Assembly (NCBI RefSeq): GCF_900187885.1
Contig: NZ_FYEK01000027.1
Location: 211,630 to 275,629, forward strand
DNA from: Thermoflexus hugenholtzii JAD2
GTDB taxonomy: Bacteria; Chloroflexota; Anaerolineae; Thermoflexales; Thermoflexaceae
Direction of reading: 5' to 3'
DNA length: 64,000 nt
Under the pieces are notes generated by a model that did no database searches, was not told the DNA's origin, and was given only the letters and a program-made list of their open reading frames with translations. The translations under genes were made by a program, and so were the position numbers. Each line of letters opens with the position of its first letter. Position 1 is the first letter of the stretch. Shown in pieces: positions 35,601-44,336 of the stretch.

Positions 35601-38587
35601 TTCTCGATGATGATGCCGGTCTGGCTGGCAAGGAGCTCCAGCATCTCCGCGATCTCGCGGGTCGGCGCCCGCCCGTCCCGGGGCTCACCCACCGAAATGA
35701 TCCCCAGGAGGTGCCCACCCGTTCCGTAAATCGGCACGAAGAGGAGATCCTCCGGGTGCCAGCGGGTGGGATCCGGCCGTGGCTCCCGCGTCGGCGTAGC
35801 GGTCCAGGTGTCCAGCAGGTCGGTGAGGTTCTCGGGTTGCCGCTCGTAGGGGATGTAGTAACAGGTCCCCAGGCGGAACTCCTCCCGCAGGAGCTGCTGC
35901 ATGTTGCGCCAGGGCTGGGTGATCCGGCGCATCCGCTCGAAAACGGGGAGGGGGAGCCCGGCCTGGGCCACTCGACGCAGAACGGGCGGCTCTCCTTCGA
36001 TCAGGCTGATGAGCACGCGCTCGAAGCCCAGGGATTCTCGGATGGTGTGGGCGATGGCGTCCAGGGCGTTCTCCAGGGGGCGCTCGGCGCGCAGGGCCTG
36101 GCTGACCTCCAGCATCCCGCGCATCAATTCGACGCGCTGGCGGTAGCGCTCGCTCCGCTGGGCTTCTTCCTGCAGGCGCAGCGCGTTGCCGATGGCCACC
36201 GCGGCCTGGGCGGCCAGGGCCTCCAGGAAGGCGATCTGCTCCTCCCGGAAGCCGTCCACTTGGCGGCTCTGGAGATCCAGGACGCCCACCACCAGGGTGC
36301 CATACCAGATGGGGACGGCGATCTCGGACAGGGTGTCCGGCGTCGCCGGGAGATAGTGAGGATCCTGTCGGACATCCCGCACCAGCAGGACCCGGCCGGT
36401 CTGGAAGGCCTGGCCGATCAACCCCTCGCCGGGCCGCTGGCGGTCGAGGCCTCGGGCCTGCAGATGCTCCAGGGTGAGGTGGCGCAGGAGGCGGGGGCGC
36501 AGGAGATCATGCTGCGGGTCATGTAGCAGGATCATCCCGTAATCCGCCCCGGTGACCTGCATGGCGGAGTCCAGCACGAGGTTGAGGATGTGATCCAGAT
36601 CCAGGTTCGCGTTCAGCTCCTGCCAGATGCGGTTGAGGGCCAGCAACTGCTGGATGCGGGCTTCCAGCCGTTCCCGCACCTCCCCATAAAGCCGGGCGTT
36701 CTCCACCGCAATGGCCGCATAGTGAGCGATGGCCTGCAGCAGCTCCAGGTCCTCTTCATCAAAGGCGTCCTCTTCCTCGTGCTGCACCGCGATCATGCCG
36801 ATAACGCGGTCGCCCCGCCGCATGGGCACGCCCATCCAGAGCCGGGCAGGGGACCCAACGGGCTCGATGCCCAGGGCGCGGGCCTGCTCCATCACATCTC
36901 CCCGCAGCAGCAAGGGCCGGCCGGTTCGGAGCACATACTCGGTCAGGCCGCGGCCGCCGCGTCGCTTCGGCCGCTCGGTGAGCCGTTCCCCCCGATGCAC
37001 GTAGAACACGAAGGAGATCTCATCGTTCTCCGGGTCGTAGAGGGCGGCGTAGAAATTCCGCGCGTCCAGGATCCGCCCGAGCTCCTCTTGGATGGTCTCG
37101 AACAGAGCGTCCAGGTCCAGGGCCGCGGTGATCCGTTGTCCGATCTCCATCAGCGTCCGCATGCGGGCGGCGCGGCGCTGGACCCGCTCGATCAGCTGGA
37201 GGTTATGCAAGGTGGTCCCCAGGATGGCCCCCATAGCCATCCCCAGCCGTTCGTCCTCCCGCGTGAAGCGGCCTTCCAGGCGGTTGATCAGATGGACCTC
37301 GCCGATGGGCTGCTCGCGGGCCATCAGGGGGATAGAGAGGACCGATCGGACCCCGAAGCGGGCGATGAGCTCCCGGTAAGGCAGGATCACCCGCCGATCC
37401 TCCGGCGCCCGGTTGGAGCGGAAGGGCTGCCCGCTGCGGAACACGCTCTGCGCGAACACGGGGTCGCCCACGGGCAGCCGGAAGCGCAGGTCCTCCGGCG
37501 ACCACGGTCCGTAGACCCCTGCCGGATGGGGGGCCAGCTCCTGGCGCTTTGGATCGTAAAGCAACACCACCACCCGCTCCACTCGGAACCAGCGGGCGAG
37601 CTCGGCGACGGCCGGGCGGAGGAACTCCTCCAGGGAGCGGGAGGCGGCGCTCATGGCAGCGATGCGGAACAGCGTCTCCAGCCCCTCCGCATACTGGCGG
37701 GTCGCCTCATAGAGGCGGACATTGTGGATGGCGATGGCGGCCTGGGCGCCGATGGCCTCCAGCAGGCGCAGATGGTCTTCGGTGAACGCGCCCGGCCGAT
37801 ACGCGCTCAGCTCCAGGGTCCCCACCAGCTCCTCGCCCGCCTGCAGGGGGATCCCCAGGAAAGCCCGGAAGGGAAGGACAGCCAGCGGCGCCCGGGGACG
37901 GGCTTCGGTGAAGCGCTGGAGATCCTCGATCCGCAGGGGGCGTCGGTGGGCGAACAGCCAACCGGTGAGGCCCTCCTCCAGGCGATGGAGGTCGCTGCCC
38001 TGGGCCAGCTGGGCCACGACCTGGGGATCTCCATCCCGGGCTCGGGTGCGCAGGCGCCGCTCCCCCGGCTCCCACAGATGGATCTCCGCCAGGTCGTAGG
38101 GGATCACCTGCCGGATCGCGAACAGGATCGCGTCCAGGGTGGATTCCAGATCCAGGGAAGCGCGGAGCAGGCGGGCGATCCCGGTGACCAGGGCCAGTTC
38201 GCGGGACTGAGGGATGAGGGAGGAGGAAATAGGAGCCTCTGGGGAGACCTGCAGAACGATGAAGTGACCGGGATGTCCGTCCAGGGAGAGGGGGAGGACG
38301 TGGGCATGCACGCGCTGCCCGTTCACGAGGGCGGGTTCCGACGAGCCCCGCAGCCAGCGTTCCAGGATCCCGGAAGGCTGGAGGCGGGTTTCCAGATCCT
38401 GTCGGGAGGTCGGCGGAGGATCTCCCAGGTGCGCCCGGGCGGCGGCGTTCAGGAACACCCGACCGCCGCCGGCCTCTACCCACAGGACCGGCTCCGCCCA
38501 GCGATCCAGGAAAGAGGCCTCCGCGGCGGCCGCCGCGGGGCGAGGGGATCTTCCTCCCAGGAATCTCCGCAAGCGTGCCCACCCCAT
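32615..38587 (-). CDS. Giant PAS-(GAF)7-PAS hybrid histidine kinase with two receivers
   Basis: A 1990-residue soluble sensor with no membrane helix. Order by eye: PAS-like (about 20-125), GAF repeats starting near 139, 302, 475, 645, 819, 1005 and 1195, a PAS domain near 1382 ([20 protein letters not shown]), HisKA with [20 protein letters not shown] (His near 1507), HATPase_c (about 1616-1722; [20 protein letters not shown]), then two receivers (about 1745-1850, [13 protein letters not shown]; 1865-1980, [13 protein letters not shown]). Many GAF units end in the connecting helix (A)VAIxNARLYE. Such arrays bind small ligands, chromophores or redox cofactors; which ones is unknown. It is flanked by a CheY-like protein and a REC-GGDEF protein on the same strand, suggesting one phosphorelay. 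Confidence 0.92.
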   Translation of the reverse strand: MGWARLRRFLGGRSPRPAAAAAEASFLDRWAEPVLWVEAGGGRVFLNAAARAHLGDPPPTSRQDLETRLQPSGILERWLRGSSEPALVNGQRVHAHVLPLSLDGHPGHFIVLQVSPEAPISSSLIPQSRELALVTGIARLLRASLDLESTLDAILFAIRQVIPYDLAEIHLWEPGERRLRTRARDGDPQVVAQLAQGSDLHRLEEGLTGWLFAHRRPLRIEDLQRFTEARPRAPLAVLPFRAFLGIPLQAGEELVGTLELSAYRPGAFTEDHLRLLEAIGAQAAIAIHNVRLYEATRQYAEGLETLFRIAAMSAASRSLEEFLRPAVAELARWFRVERVVVLLYDPKRQELAPHPAGVYGPWSPEDLRFRLPVGDPVFAQSVFRSGQPFRSNRAPEDRRVILPYRELIARFGVRSVLSIPLMAREQPIGEVHLINRLEGRFTREDERLGMAMGAILGTTLHNLQLIERVQRRAARMRTLMEIGQRITAALDLDALFETIQEELGRILDARNFYAALYDPENDEISFVFYVHRGERLTERPKRRGGRGLTEYVLRTGRPLLLRGDVMEQARALGIEPVGSPARLWMGVPMRRGDRVIGMIAVQHEEEDAFDEEDLELLQAIAHYAAIAVENARLYGEVRERLEARIQQLLALNRIWQELNANLDLDHILNLVLDSAMQVTGADYGMILLHDPQHDLLRPRLLRHLTLEHLQARGLDRQRPGEGLIGQAFQTGRVLLVRDVRQDPHYLPATPDTLSEIAVPIWYGTLVVGVLDLQSRQVDGFREEQIAFLEALAAQAAVAIGNALRLQEEAQRSERYRQRVELMRGMLEVSQALRAERPLENALDAIAHTIRESLGFERVLISLIEGEPPVLRRVAQAGLPLPVFERMRRITQPWRNMQQLLREEFRLGTCYYIPYERQPENLTDLLDTWTATPTREPRPDPTRWHPEDLLFVPIYGTGGHLLGIISVGEPRDGRAPTREIAEMLELLASQTGIIIENARLYESLTARIEGLTRLNEASRLIAARLEPGALLETIAQAAATLSRAAWAAVLGFGPTGAPQIQARFPSEAAPTGPSPEDLLDPAWVDQVWHSGRALYLRDLTEILETKGEGIRSLLLLPMRTAGRTVGLIAVAHPDRGAFDETEQILLQTLAEQAAVALENARLYEQTRRFSEELEQLVRERTEALEKALTDLSARHRQLELLYQATLALTASLELEATLRQALSLLTEEGETAAAILLDPESGRLQVRAGVGPGSAHLLGASWSLREDPGLVRDAIRQRRTQCPEEVSPERLPPAWQNLRPQSAVAIPLVLGLDVLGVLVLTHPQPGRFHPERIQLLETVGAQMAQAIHNAALYQLITQQAEQLGNTLRAAQEEASKRQAILESIAEGVMVADARGEVIMMNAAAERILGLRREEVLGRPIRHFTGLYGPAWQEWMGSLQRWLSAPRGQPPTLFMRHELEPEGRFITVHAAPVMMGTEFLGIVSVFRDITAEVEADRAKAEFISTVSHELRTPMTSIKGYVDLLLMGSAGPLSEMQRRFLQIVRANADRLKMLVDDLLDISRIESGRLQLDLRPVPLEAAVEAVVASLKARLDEKRQQLEVDLPDALPPVMADKDRLIQILMNLVSNAHKYTPEGGRIRIRARPQGEMVRVEVEDTGIGIPPEALPRIFERFYRVDDPRVQETPGTGLGLSIVKALVELHGGQIGVESEMGKGSTFYFTLPIARPAVSMPEPEPGTRPAPQAQTDGATPILIVEDDRHIADLLVQHLERAGYRTLVAHRGEDALRLAREERPQLITLDIYLPDVDGFTVLERLKADPATAEIPVIIVSVLADRQRGVRLGAVDVLGKPVDADRLLEVVAQYARRHARIVIVDDDAGTRTLLQDTLRGHGFEVIAFGNAQEALAWIEDHHPDLVLLDLKPAGLSGLDALARLKANPKTADIPVVIMTASATDPIGKRRQALAMGAADFFLKPFPLEEFVAAIRRLLAAQPESE

Positions 38588-38624
38588 CGCCGCTCCCCTC
38601 CGGGATTCGGACTCAGGCGTCGGG

Positions 38625-39524
38625 TTAGCCAGGCAGGAGCATCTCCCGGCGCCGGGCCTCCGCGGCGATCTCCGTCAGCTCCCGGATGTCGTGGAAGACT
38701 GAGTCGCCCGCCCGCACGATGCCGATCGCCAGAGACATCAAAGGCACGCGCCGTTCGTTCCCCTCGGAATCCGTGAGCACTAGGTAGCCCCGCTCGCGAT
38801 CCGGGAAGGCGTAGTGGGTGCCGACGCCTTCCGCGAAGCGCTGGCGCAGGGCCTGGGCGATGGCCTCCGCCCGGTCCGCCCGGGTGATCACCACGAAGTC
38901 GTCCCCGCCGACGTGGCCGATGAAATCCTCTGAGGTTCCGAGCTCATCGACCACCTCCCCGATGAGCATGGCCGTCCAGCGCAGCACCTCGTCGGCGGCC
39001 ACGAATCCGTAGACTTCCCTGAAGGCCTCCAGGCCGTTGATCCCGATGTAGAGCAGCCCCCAGTCGGAGCGGCGCAGGAGCTCCCGCAGCTGGTCCTCGA
39101 TCAGGCGCCCGCTGGGAAGGCCGGTGACGGGGCTGGTGAGGCTCTCCCGCTCCGCCCGCCGGAGGGCGTTCTGGACCCGCAGGCGCAGCTCCTCGATGTC
39201 GAAGGGCTTGGTGATGTAGTCGTCAGCGCCCAGCTCCAGCCCAGCGATGCGGTCGCTGCGCTCGTCCCGTTGGGTGAGGAACAGAATAGGGATGTGGCGA
39301 GTGCGCAGGTGGGTGCGCAGGCGGCGGCACACCTCGTAGCCGTCGATGTCTGGGAGGACGATGTCCAGGAGGATCAAGTGGGGGAGCTGTTGCCGCGTTC
39401 TCTCCAGCGCCTCCTGGCCCCGCGTGGCCGTCTGGACCTCGTAGTCCAGGGAGGTGAAGTAGGTCTTCAGCAGGTTGGCGATGTCGGGATCATCTTCCAC
39501 GATCAGGATCCGCCCTTTGCTCAT
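38625..39524 (-). CDS. Response regulator with GGDEF domain (diguanylate cyclase)
   Basis: A 299-residue protein: receiver ([39 protein letters not shown]) followed by a GGDEF domain in which the active-site loop reads VGGDDFVVI, with the first turns [18 protein letters not shown]. Asp in place of the usual Glu (GGDDF) is seen in some active cyclases, but activity is uncertain. ATG 39524 is set by GGGAGGA upstream. It starts the transcription unit that continues into the giant kinase after 37 nt, linking the sensor to c-di-GMP. Confidence 0.9.
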   Translation of the reverse strand: MSKGRILIVEDDPDIANLLKTYFTSLDYEVQTATRGQEALERTRQQLPHLILLDIVLPDIDGYEVCRRLRTHLRTRHIPILFLTQRDERSDRIAGLELGADDYITKPFDIEELRLRVQNALRRAERESLTSPVTGLPSGRLIEDQLRELLRRSDWGLLYIGINGLEAFREVYGFVAADEVLRWTAMLIGEVVDELGTSEDFIGHVGGDDFVVITRADRAEAIAQALRQRFAEGVGTHYAFPDRERGYLVLTDSEGNERRVPLMSLAIGIVRAGDSVFHDIRELTEIAAEARRREMLLPG

Positions 39525-39753
39525 CGCGTCCTCCCTCACGCGCAGAAGCCTCATGGCTCGATCCCCCGCCGGCCTGCGCCAAGCCCCCTCCGAACCCAAG
39601 GGATGGGAACAGGCGCTTCCGATATTAAAAAACCGAAATGGAGAGGTCCCTGGATGCCGGCCGGGTTAGTTCTATTTTAACCTCAATGGGCCGCTTCCGG
39701 GAACCCGCAGGCTTTGGGGGTCCCCGGGAAGCCCTTCGAAAGGGGATGTGGGA

Positions 39754-40101
39754 TCACAGCAGGCCTAGCCCGAGCCCGAGGGCCAAGCAGAGGAGGGCGG
39801 CCAGGCCGAAGCGCCAGGAGACCGCCATCCAGGGGGCGTAGCGGGCGCGTTGCTCGCGGAGGACATCCGGAAGGGGGCGTTGCTCCCGGAGGGCCTGCCA
39901 CGGGGCGGCCATGTTCCCGCCCATCTCCGCCACCGCCGGGAAGGCGGCGATCAGCATGTAGAGCACGCCGACCCAGAACAGCCCGTCGGAGATCCCCCGG
40001 AAGGTGAGCGCTCCCTGCGCCCCGCTGAGGAGCGCCGCCAGCCCCACGGCGAGGATGAGCAGGCCGACGATCTCCAACCCACCTCGATAGAAACGAGTCA
40101 T
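39754..40101 (-). CDS. Small three-helix membrane protein
   Basis: A 115-residue protein with three hydrophobic helices (LEIVGLLILAVGLAALLSG, LFWVGVLYMLIAAFPAV and FGLAALLCLALGLGLGLL), and a polar loop of about 30 residues between helices two and three. AGGAGG precedes ATG 40101. It follows the P1 peptidase gene by 20 nt and is probably cotranscribed. No family recognised. Confidence 0.72.
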   Translation of the reverse strand: MTRFYRGGLEIVGLLILAVGLAALLSGAQGALTFRGISDGLFWVGVLYMLIAAFPAVAEMGGNMAAPWQALREQRPLPDVLREQRARYAPWMAVSWRFGLAALLCLALGLGLGLL

Positions 40102-40121
40102 CAGTCCTCCTGGTGCTGTCG

Positions 40122-41126
40122 CTATGCGGGATCGGAGGTCTCCCCGGCGAGATCCCGCCATGCGGGGATCCCGGCCACCCCTTCGGCCGCCCGGATCGCC
40201 CGGACGATGGCCTCGGCCACCACCTCTGCCGCGAAGGCGCCGACGATGCTGACGTCGGCCTCTTTCTCGCCAGTGGCCAGGGCGAAGAGGGTGTCGCCAT
40301 CCACCATGGTATGGGCCGGCCGGATGGCGCGGGCCAGGCCGTTGTGAGCCATCTGGGCCACCTTGTTGGCCTCCTCTTTGGTCAGCGCCGCGTTGGTGGC
40401 CACAACCCCGATGACGGTGCTCTCCGGGACCCGTCGGCGGAAGCTCAGGGAGATCTGGCCGGCCAGGGCCTCCAGGACCGCCATGGTGTCGGCGAACCCG
40501 GTGCCGTCCGGCCGTCGAGCGCCCGCCAGGATTTTCCCGGTGTGGGGGTCCACCACATCTCCCAGGGCGTTCACCGCCACCAGGGCGCCGATCCGGATGC
40601 CCCCGCCGATCTCCAGCGCCGCGGTCCCGATCCCTCCCTTCATCGCATACGCCATGCCCAGGATCTTCCCCACCGTGGCGCCGGTCCCGGCCCCTACGTT
40701 CCCCTCCGGCACCGGGCCGTCGGTGGCGGCCTGGCAGGCCGCGTAACCCATCGCGGCGTCCGGGCGGACCCGCGGATCGCCGATGGCCAGGTCATACAGG
40801 ATGGCGGCCGGAACGATGGGCACGCGCCCGCCGGGGGTTTCAAAGCCCACCCCGCGCTCCTCCAGGTAGCGCATCACCCCGGAGGCGGCCTCCAGGCCGA
40901 AGGCGCTGCCGCCGGCCAGCACCACCGCGTGCACTTCCTGGACCAGGTGCATCGGCCGGAGGGCGTCCGTCTCCCGGGTCCCGGGTGCCCCTCCCCGCTG
41001 ATCCATCCCCGCCACTGCGCCCTTCTCGCAGAGCACCACCGTCACTCCGGTCAGGGCCTCAAGATCCTGGGCGTGGCCCACCCGGATCCCGGGCACGTCC
41101 GTGATCCCATGTAGACGCCGGGCCAT
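40122..41126 (-). CDS. P1-family (DmpA/BapA) Ntn-type aminopeptidase
   Basis: A 334-residue self-processing hydrolase homologue. The N-terminus GITDVPGIRVGHAQD is diagnostic; further motifs are LAGGSAFGLEAASGVMRYLEE, GAGTGATVGKI and VVATNAALTKEEANKVAQMA. In DmpA-like enzymes a Ser/Thr generated by autocleavage is the nucleophile; here the equivalent stretch is VIGVVATNAALTK, so Thr is the probable nucleophile, as in the nylon-oligomer hydrolase NylC group. Substrates of the family are beta- or D-amino peptides. Divergent from the LysM/M23 gene. Confidence 0.9.
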   Translation of the reverse strand: MARRLHGITDVPGIRVGHAQDLEALTGVTVVLCEKGAVAGMDQRGGAPGTRETDALRPMHLVQEVHAVVLAGGSAFGLEAASGVMRYLEERGVGFETPGGRVPIVPAAILYDLAIGDPRVRPDAAMGYAACQAATDGPVPEGNVGAGTGATVGKILGMAYAMKGGIGTAALEIGGGIRIGALVAVNALGDVVDPHTGKILAGARRPDGTGFADTMAVLEALAGQISLSFRRRVPESTVIGVVATNAALTKEEANKVAQMAHNGLARAIRPAHTMVDGDTLFALATGEKEADVSIVGAFAAEVVAEAIVRAIRAAEGVAGIPAWRDLAGETSDPA

Positions 41127-41268
41127 TTCCTCCCTCCGAATGCGCGCTTACGTCTCTCATCTTAGGGGCAAGACCGGGCGTGGACAAGCCGGGGTTGCCC
41201 GCCTCGGAGGATCCGGGTATACCTTGCGTCATCCAACCTCGATCCATGCCGTTCGCTCCCGAAAACGG

Positions 41269-42777
41269 ATGGAGGATCCCTTGCGCAGGCGAGGAGATCG
41301 CGAGGCCCGCAGGCCCGGGCGCTCAAGGGGGTTTCTCCTTCTCTTCTTGCTGGTGCTGATCTCATGTCGGGGGGAGGGCGCCCGGCCGTCGTCCGCGCCG
41401 CCTGAACCGGAGAGGGCGCTCCCCGGATCCGGAGGCCCCGCCGCGCCGGTTCCCCGGACGCCCACGCCGGATCCCCCGCGTCCGGGGGTCTCGCCCCATC
41501 GGGAGCTGTATCTGGTGCAGCCCGGGGATACGCTGAGCGCCATCGCCGCACAATTCCGGACCACCGTCGAAGCGATCCAGGCGCTGAACCCCGGCGTGGA
41601 CCCCCAGCGGCTGGCGGTGGGCCAGCCCCTCTGGATCCCCCTCGGCGTTCAGGAAAGGGGTCCATCGGAGAAATTGATCCCGGATTCGGAGCTGGTCTAC
41701 GGGCCGGCGTATCTCCGCTTCTCCGTTGCGGGTGCGATCCGCCACTTCGGGGGGTATCTGAGCCGCTATCAGGAGACGGTGGGCGGGCGAACGCTGACCG
41801 GAGCCCAGATCGTAGAGGAGGTGGCGCGGAACCACAGCGTGGGGCCGCGGGTGTTGCTCACCCTGCTGGAGATGCAGAGCGGATGGGTCCGGGGGGAGCC
41901 GGCCGATGACCGGGCCCGCTTGTATCCGATGGGATGGGAGCGGCCGGGCGCGGAGGGCCTCTACCGGCAGCTGAACTGGGCCGCGGATCGCCTGAACGAC
42001 GGCTACTACGGTTTTAAGGGACGCTGGATGTGGACCATCCGGTTCGCCGACGGGCGGCGGGTTCGGGTGGCGGAGGGGGTGAACGCCGGGACGGTGGCGG
42101 TGCAGGCCTTCCTGGCCGCCGTGCGGGCCCCGGAGGACTGGGCGCGGGCGGTGGGCCCCCAGGGGTTCCCGGCCGTCTATCGGGCCCTGTTCGGGGATCC
42201 GTTCCGGGAGGAGCCTCCCGTGTCCGTTCCTCCAGAGCCAGCGTGGCGGCTGCCGTGGGCGGATGGGGAGATGTGGTATTTCACAGGCGGGCCGCACGGG
42301 GGATGGGGGAACGGCGCAGCCTGGGGCGCGCTGGACTTCGCGCCGCCGGATGTGGAGGGCTGCGCCCCCTCCCGTTACTGGGCGCGGGCAGCCGCGGACG
42401 GCATCATCGCGCGCACCGGGGAAGGCGTGGTGGTCCTGGACACGGATGGCGATGGCCATGAGGAGACCGGATGGGTGATGGTGTATCTCCACATTGCCGC
42501 AGAGGGCCGGATCCCGCCGGGGACTCGCGTTCGGGCCGGGGATCCTCTGGGTCATCCTTCCTGCGAAGGCGGGTTCGCGGACGCCGCGCACGTGCATCTC
42601 GCCCGGCGATTGAACGGGGAGTGGGTGCCCATCGCCCCCGGGCAGCCGTTCCGGCTGGGGGGATGGGAGGCGCTTCCCAGCTTCGCCCTTTATGAGGGGG
42701 CCCTGGTGCGGGATGGGGAGCGCAAAACCGCCTGCGCCTGCAAGGACGACGCCCGCAACGGCATCCCGGCGCCATAG
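41269..42777 (+). CDS. Lipoprotein with LysM and M23-type endopeptidase domains
   Basis: A 502-residue envelope protein. An N-terminal signal peptide ends in the lipobox LVLISC, followed by a Pro-rich linker, a LysM domain for peptidoglycan binding (LVQPGDTLSAIAAQFRTTVE, about residues 85-130), a middle domain of about 200 residues, and a C-terminal M23-like domain. The latter keeps the metal ligands: H and D in PHGGWGNGAAWGALDFAPP, His in YLHIAAEG and HxH in AAHVHLARR. It probably cuts cell-wall cross-links. ATG 41269 has no clear ribosome binding site. Confidence 0.87.
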   Translation: MEDPLRRRGDREARRPGRSRGFLLLFLLVLISCRGEGARPSSAPPEPERALPGSGGPAAPVPRTPTPDPPRPGVSPHRELYLVQPGDTLSAIAAQFRTTVEAIQALNPGVDPQRLAVGQPLWIPLGVQERGPSEKLIPDSELVYGPAYLRFSVAGAIRHFGGYLSRYQETVGGRTLTGAQIVEEVARNHSVGPRVLLTLLEMQSGWVRGEPADDRARLYPMGWERPGAEGLYRQLNWAADRLNDGYYGFKGRWMWTIRFADGRRVRVAEGVNAGTVAVQAFLAAVRAPEDWARAVGPQGFPAVYRALFGDPFREEPPVSVPPEPAWRLPWADGEMWYFTGGPHGGWGNGAAWGALDFAPPDVEGCAPSRYWARAAADGIIARTGEGVVVLDTDGDGHEETGWVMVYLHIAAEGRIPPGTRVRAGDPLGHPSCEGGFADAAHVHLARRLNGEWVPIAPGQPFRLGGWEALPSFALYEGALVRDGERKTACACKDDARNGIPAP

Positions 42778-42829
42778 CCGGATTCCGCCCTTCCTCACTC
42801 ACTGTGGAACGCTCCGAATCCGGGGCGGC

Positions 42830-42835
42830 TATAAT
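42830..42835 (+). promoter_or_regulatory. Candidate -10 element (TATAAT)
   Basis: A perfect TATAAT 84 nt upstream of the AlbA_2 gene start; no recognisable -35 at 17 bp. Confidence 0.45.
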
Positions 42836-42918
42836 GGGGGAAGCGGGGAAGGCTCCGCCTTCCCACGCTTGGTGCCGTGGAATCGAACCCAGAGGTCTGG
42901 CAGGCCGGAGGGGATGGG

Positions 42919-44274
42919 ATGGGAGAGGGATGGCGCAGGCCGGGCGCGCTGCAGGCCTTCCTGAGGGAACCGGATCCTGAGGCCATGGCGGAGACGCTGG
43001 TGGCCTTCGCCAACACCGATGGCGGGGCCCTGCTCATCGGCGTGGATCCGGAAGGGAGAGCGGTGGGGGTGGATCCGCAGGAAGTGGAGGACGCCCTCCG
43101 CCGCGCCCTTGCCCAATGCCGGCCTCCGGTGAAGACGCGGTGGGAGCAGGGCGAGGTGGATGGCCGGACCGTGATCATCCTCCACGTCCCCCGCAGTCCG
43201 GAGCTCCACAGCCTGGCCGACGGGCGCGTGCTGATCCGTCGGGGCGCGGAGAACCGCCCCCTGGAAGGCCGGGAGATCCAGCAGCTGGCGGCCACCAAAG
43301 CCGTCGGCGATTACGAGGCGGAGGTAGTCCCCGGCGCAGGGCGCGAGGACCTGGATGAGGCGATGATCGAGGAATATGTGAGCAAGCGAGAGGCCCGCCA
43401 GCGCCGGCGGATCAGCGGAACGGTGGAGGACCTCCTGGTGGAGATCGGGGCGCTGACCCCGGATGGGCGGCCCACGGTGGCTGGGATCCTGCTGTTCGGC
43501 AAGCAACCGCAGCGGTTCCTCCCCCAGAGCGGCGTGGTCTTCGTGAAGTTTCCCGGGGTTGGGCTCCAGGGCGAGGGCGGGCTCCCGGGCTATGCCCGAC
43601 GGGAGGAGATCGGAGGTCCCCTGGCGCGCGTCATCGAGCGGGCCTGGGAAGTCGTCTGGGAGGAGATGCAGCTGGGGGCCGTGGTGCGCGGCCTGGAACG
43701 AGAGGAGCGGCCGGAGTATCCGCCCTTTGCGGTGCGGGAGGCCATCGTGAACGCGGTGTGCCATCGGGATTACCGGCTGCGGGGCCGGCGCATCGAGATC
43801 CGCAAGTTCGCCGACCGCCTAGAGGTGATCAGCCCGGGCGGGCTGCCGGGTCACATTACCCTGGACAACATCGTGGAGGAGCATTACTCCCGCAACCCGC
43901 GCATCGTCTCCGGTCTGTTCTACTGGGGCTACATCGAGGAGCTGGGCCTGGGGATCGATCGGATGATCGAGGAGATGGTCCGGGCGGGCCACCCCCAGCC
44001 GAAGTTCCAGGAGACACCCTATTCCTTCACCGTCACCCTCTACAACCGGCAGGAACGTCCCCCGATCCCGGCGGGGGAGCCCCCGATGAACGAACGGCAG
44101 CTGAAGGCGCTGCAGTATGTCCGGGAGCACGGGCGCATCACCAACCGGGAATACCAGCAGCTCTGTCCGGGCGTCTCCCCCGAAACCCTGCGCCTGGACC
44201 TCGCGGACCTGGTCCGCCGGGGGATCCTGCTCAAGATCGGCGACAAGCGCGGGACCTACTACATCCTGAAGTAG
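42919..44274 (+). CDS. AlbA_2 (Schlafen-like)/ATPase/winged-helix regulator
   Basis: A 451-residue protein of the bacterial AlbA_2 'ATP-binding/transcriptional regulator' family. The N-terminal AlbA_2 domain has AMAETLVAFANTDGGALLIGV and RVLIRRGAENRPLE; the middle HATPase-like region has REAIVNAVCHRDYRLRG and RLEVISPGGLPGHIT; the C-terminus is a winged helix (ALQYVREHGRITNREYQQL). ATG 42919 is chosen because GGAGGGG lies 7 nt upstream; GTG 42877 is the alternative. Members are mostly uncharacterised; some lie in defence or stress loci. It is followed 62 nt later by a histidine kinase. Confidence 0.88.
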   Translation: MGEGWRRPGALQAFLREPDPEAMAETLVAFANTDGGALLIGVDPEGRAVGVDPQEVEDALRRALAQCRPPVKTRWEQGEVDGRTVIILHVPRSPELHSLADGRVLIRRGAENRPLEGREIQQLAATKAVGDYEAEVVPGAGREDLDEAMIEEYVSKREARQRRRISGTVEDLLVEIGALTPDGRPTVAGILLFGKQPQRFLPQSGVVFVKFPGVGLQGEGGLPGYARREEIGGPLARVIERAWEVVWEEMQLGAVVRGLEREERPEYPPFAVREAIVNAVCHRDYRLRGRRIEIRKFADRLEVISPGGLPGHITLDNIVEEHYSRNPRIVSGLFYWGYIEELGLGIDRMIEEMVRAGHPQPKFQETPYSFTVTLYNRQERPPIPAGEPPMNERQLKALQYVREHGRITNREYQQLCPGVSPETLRLDLADLVRRGILLKIGDKRGTYYILK

Positions 44275-44336
44275 GCTGTGGCGCATCTCGGCGGCGATTT
44301 CCCAAAGATTTCCCAAAAGGGGTTTGGGATAACAAC

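Noticed and set aside
38400-38587. Membrane anchor at the start of the giant kinase
   Set aside because: The N-terminus has no hydrophobic stretch long enough for a membrane helix; it reads as a PAS-like domain.
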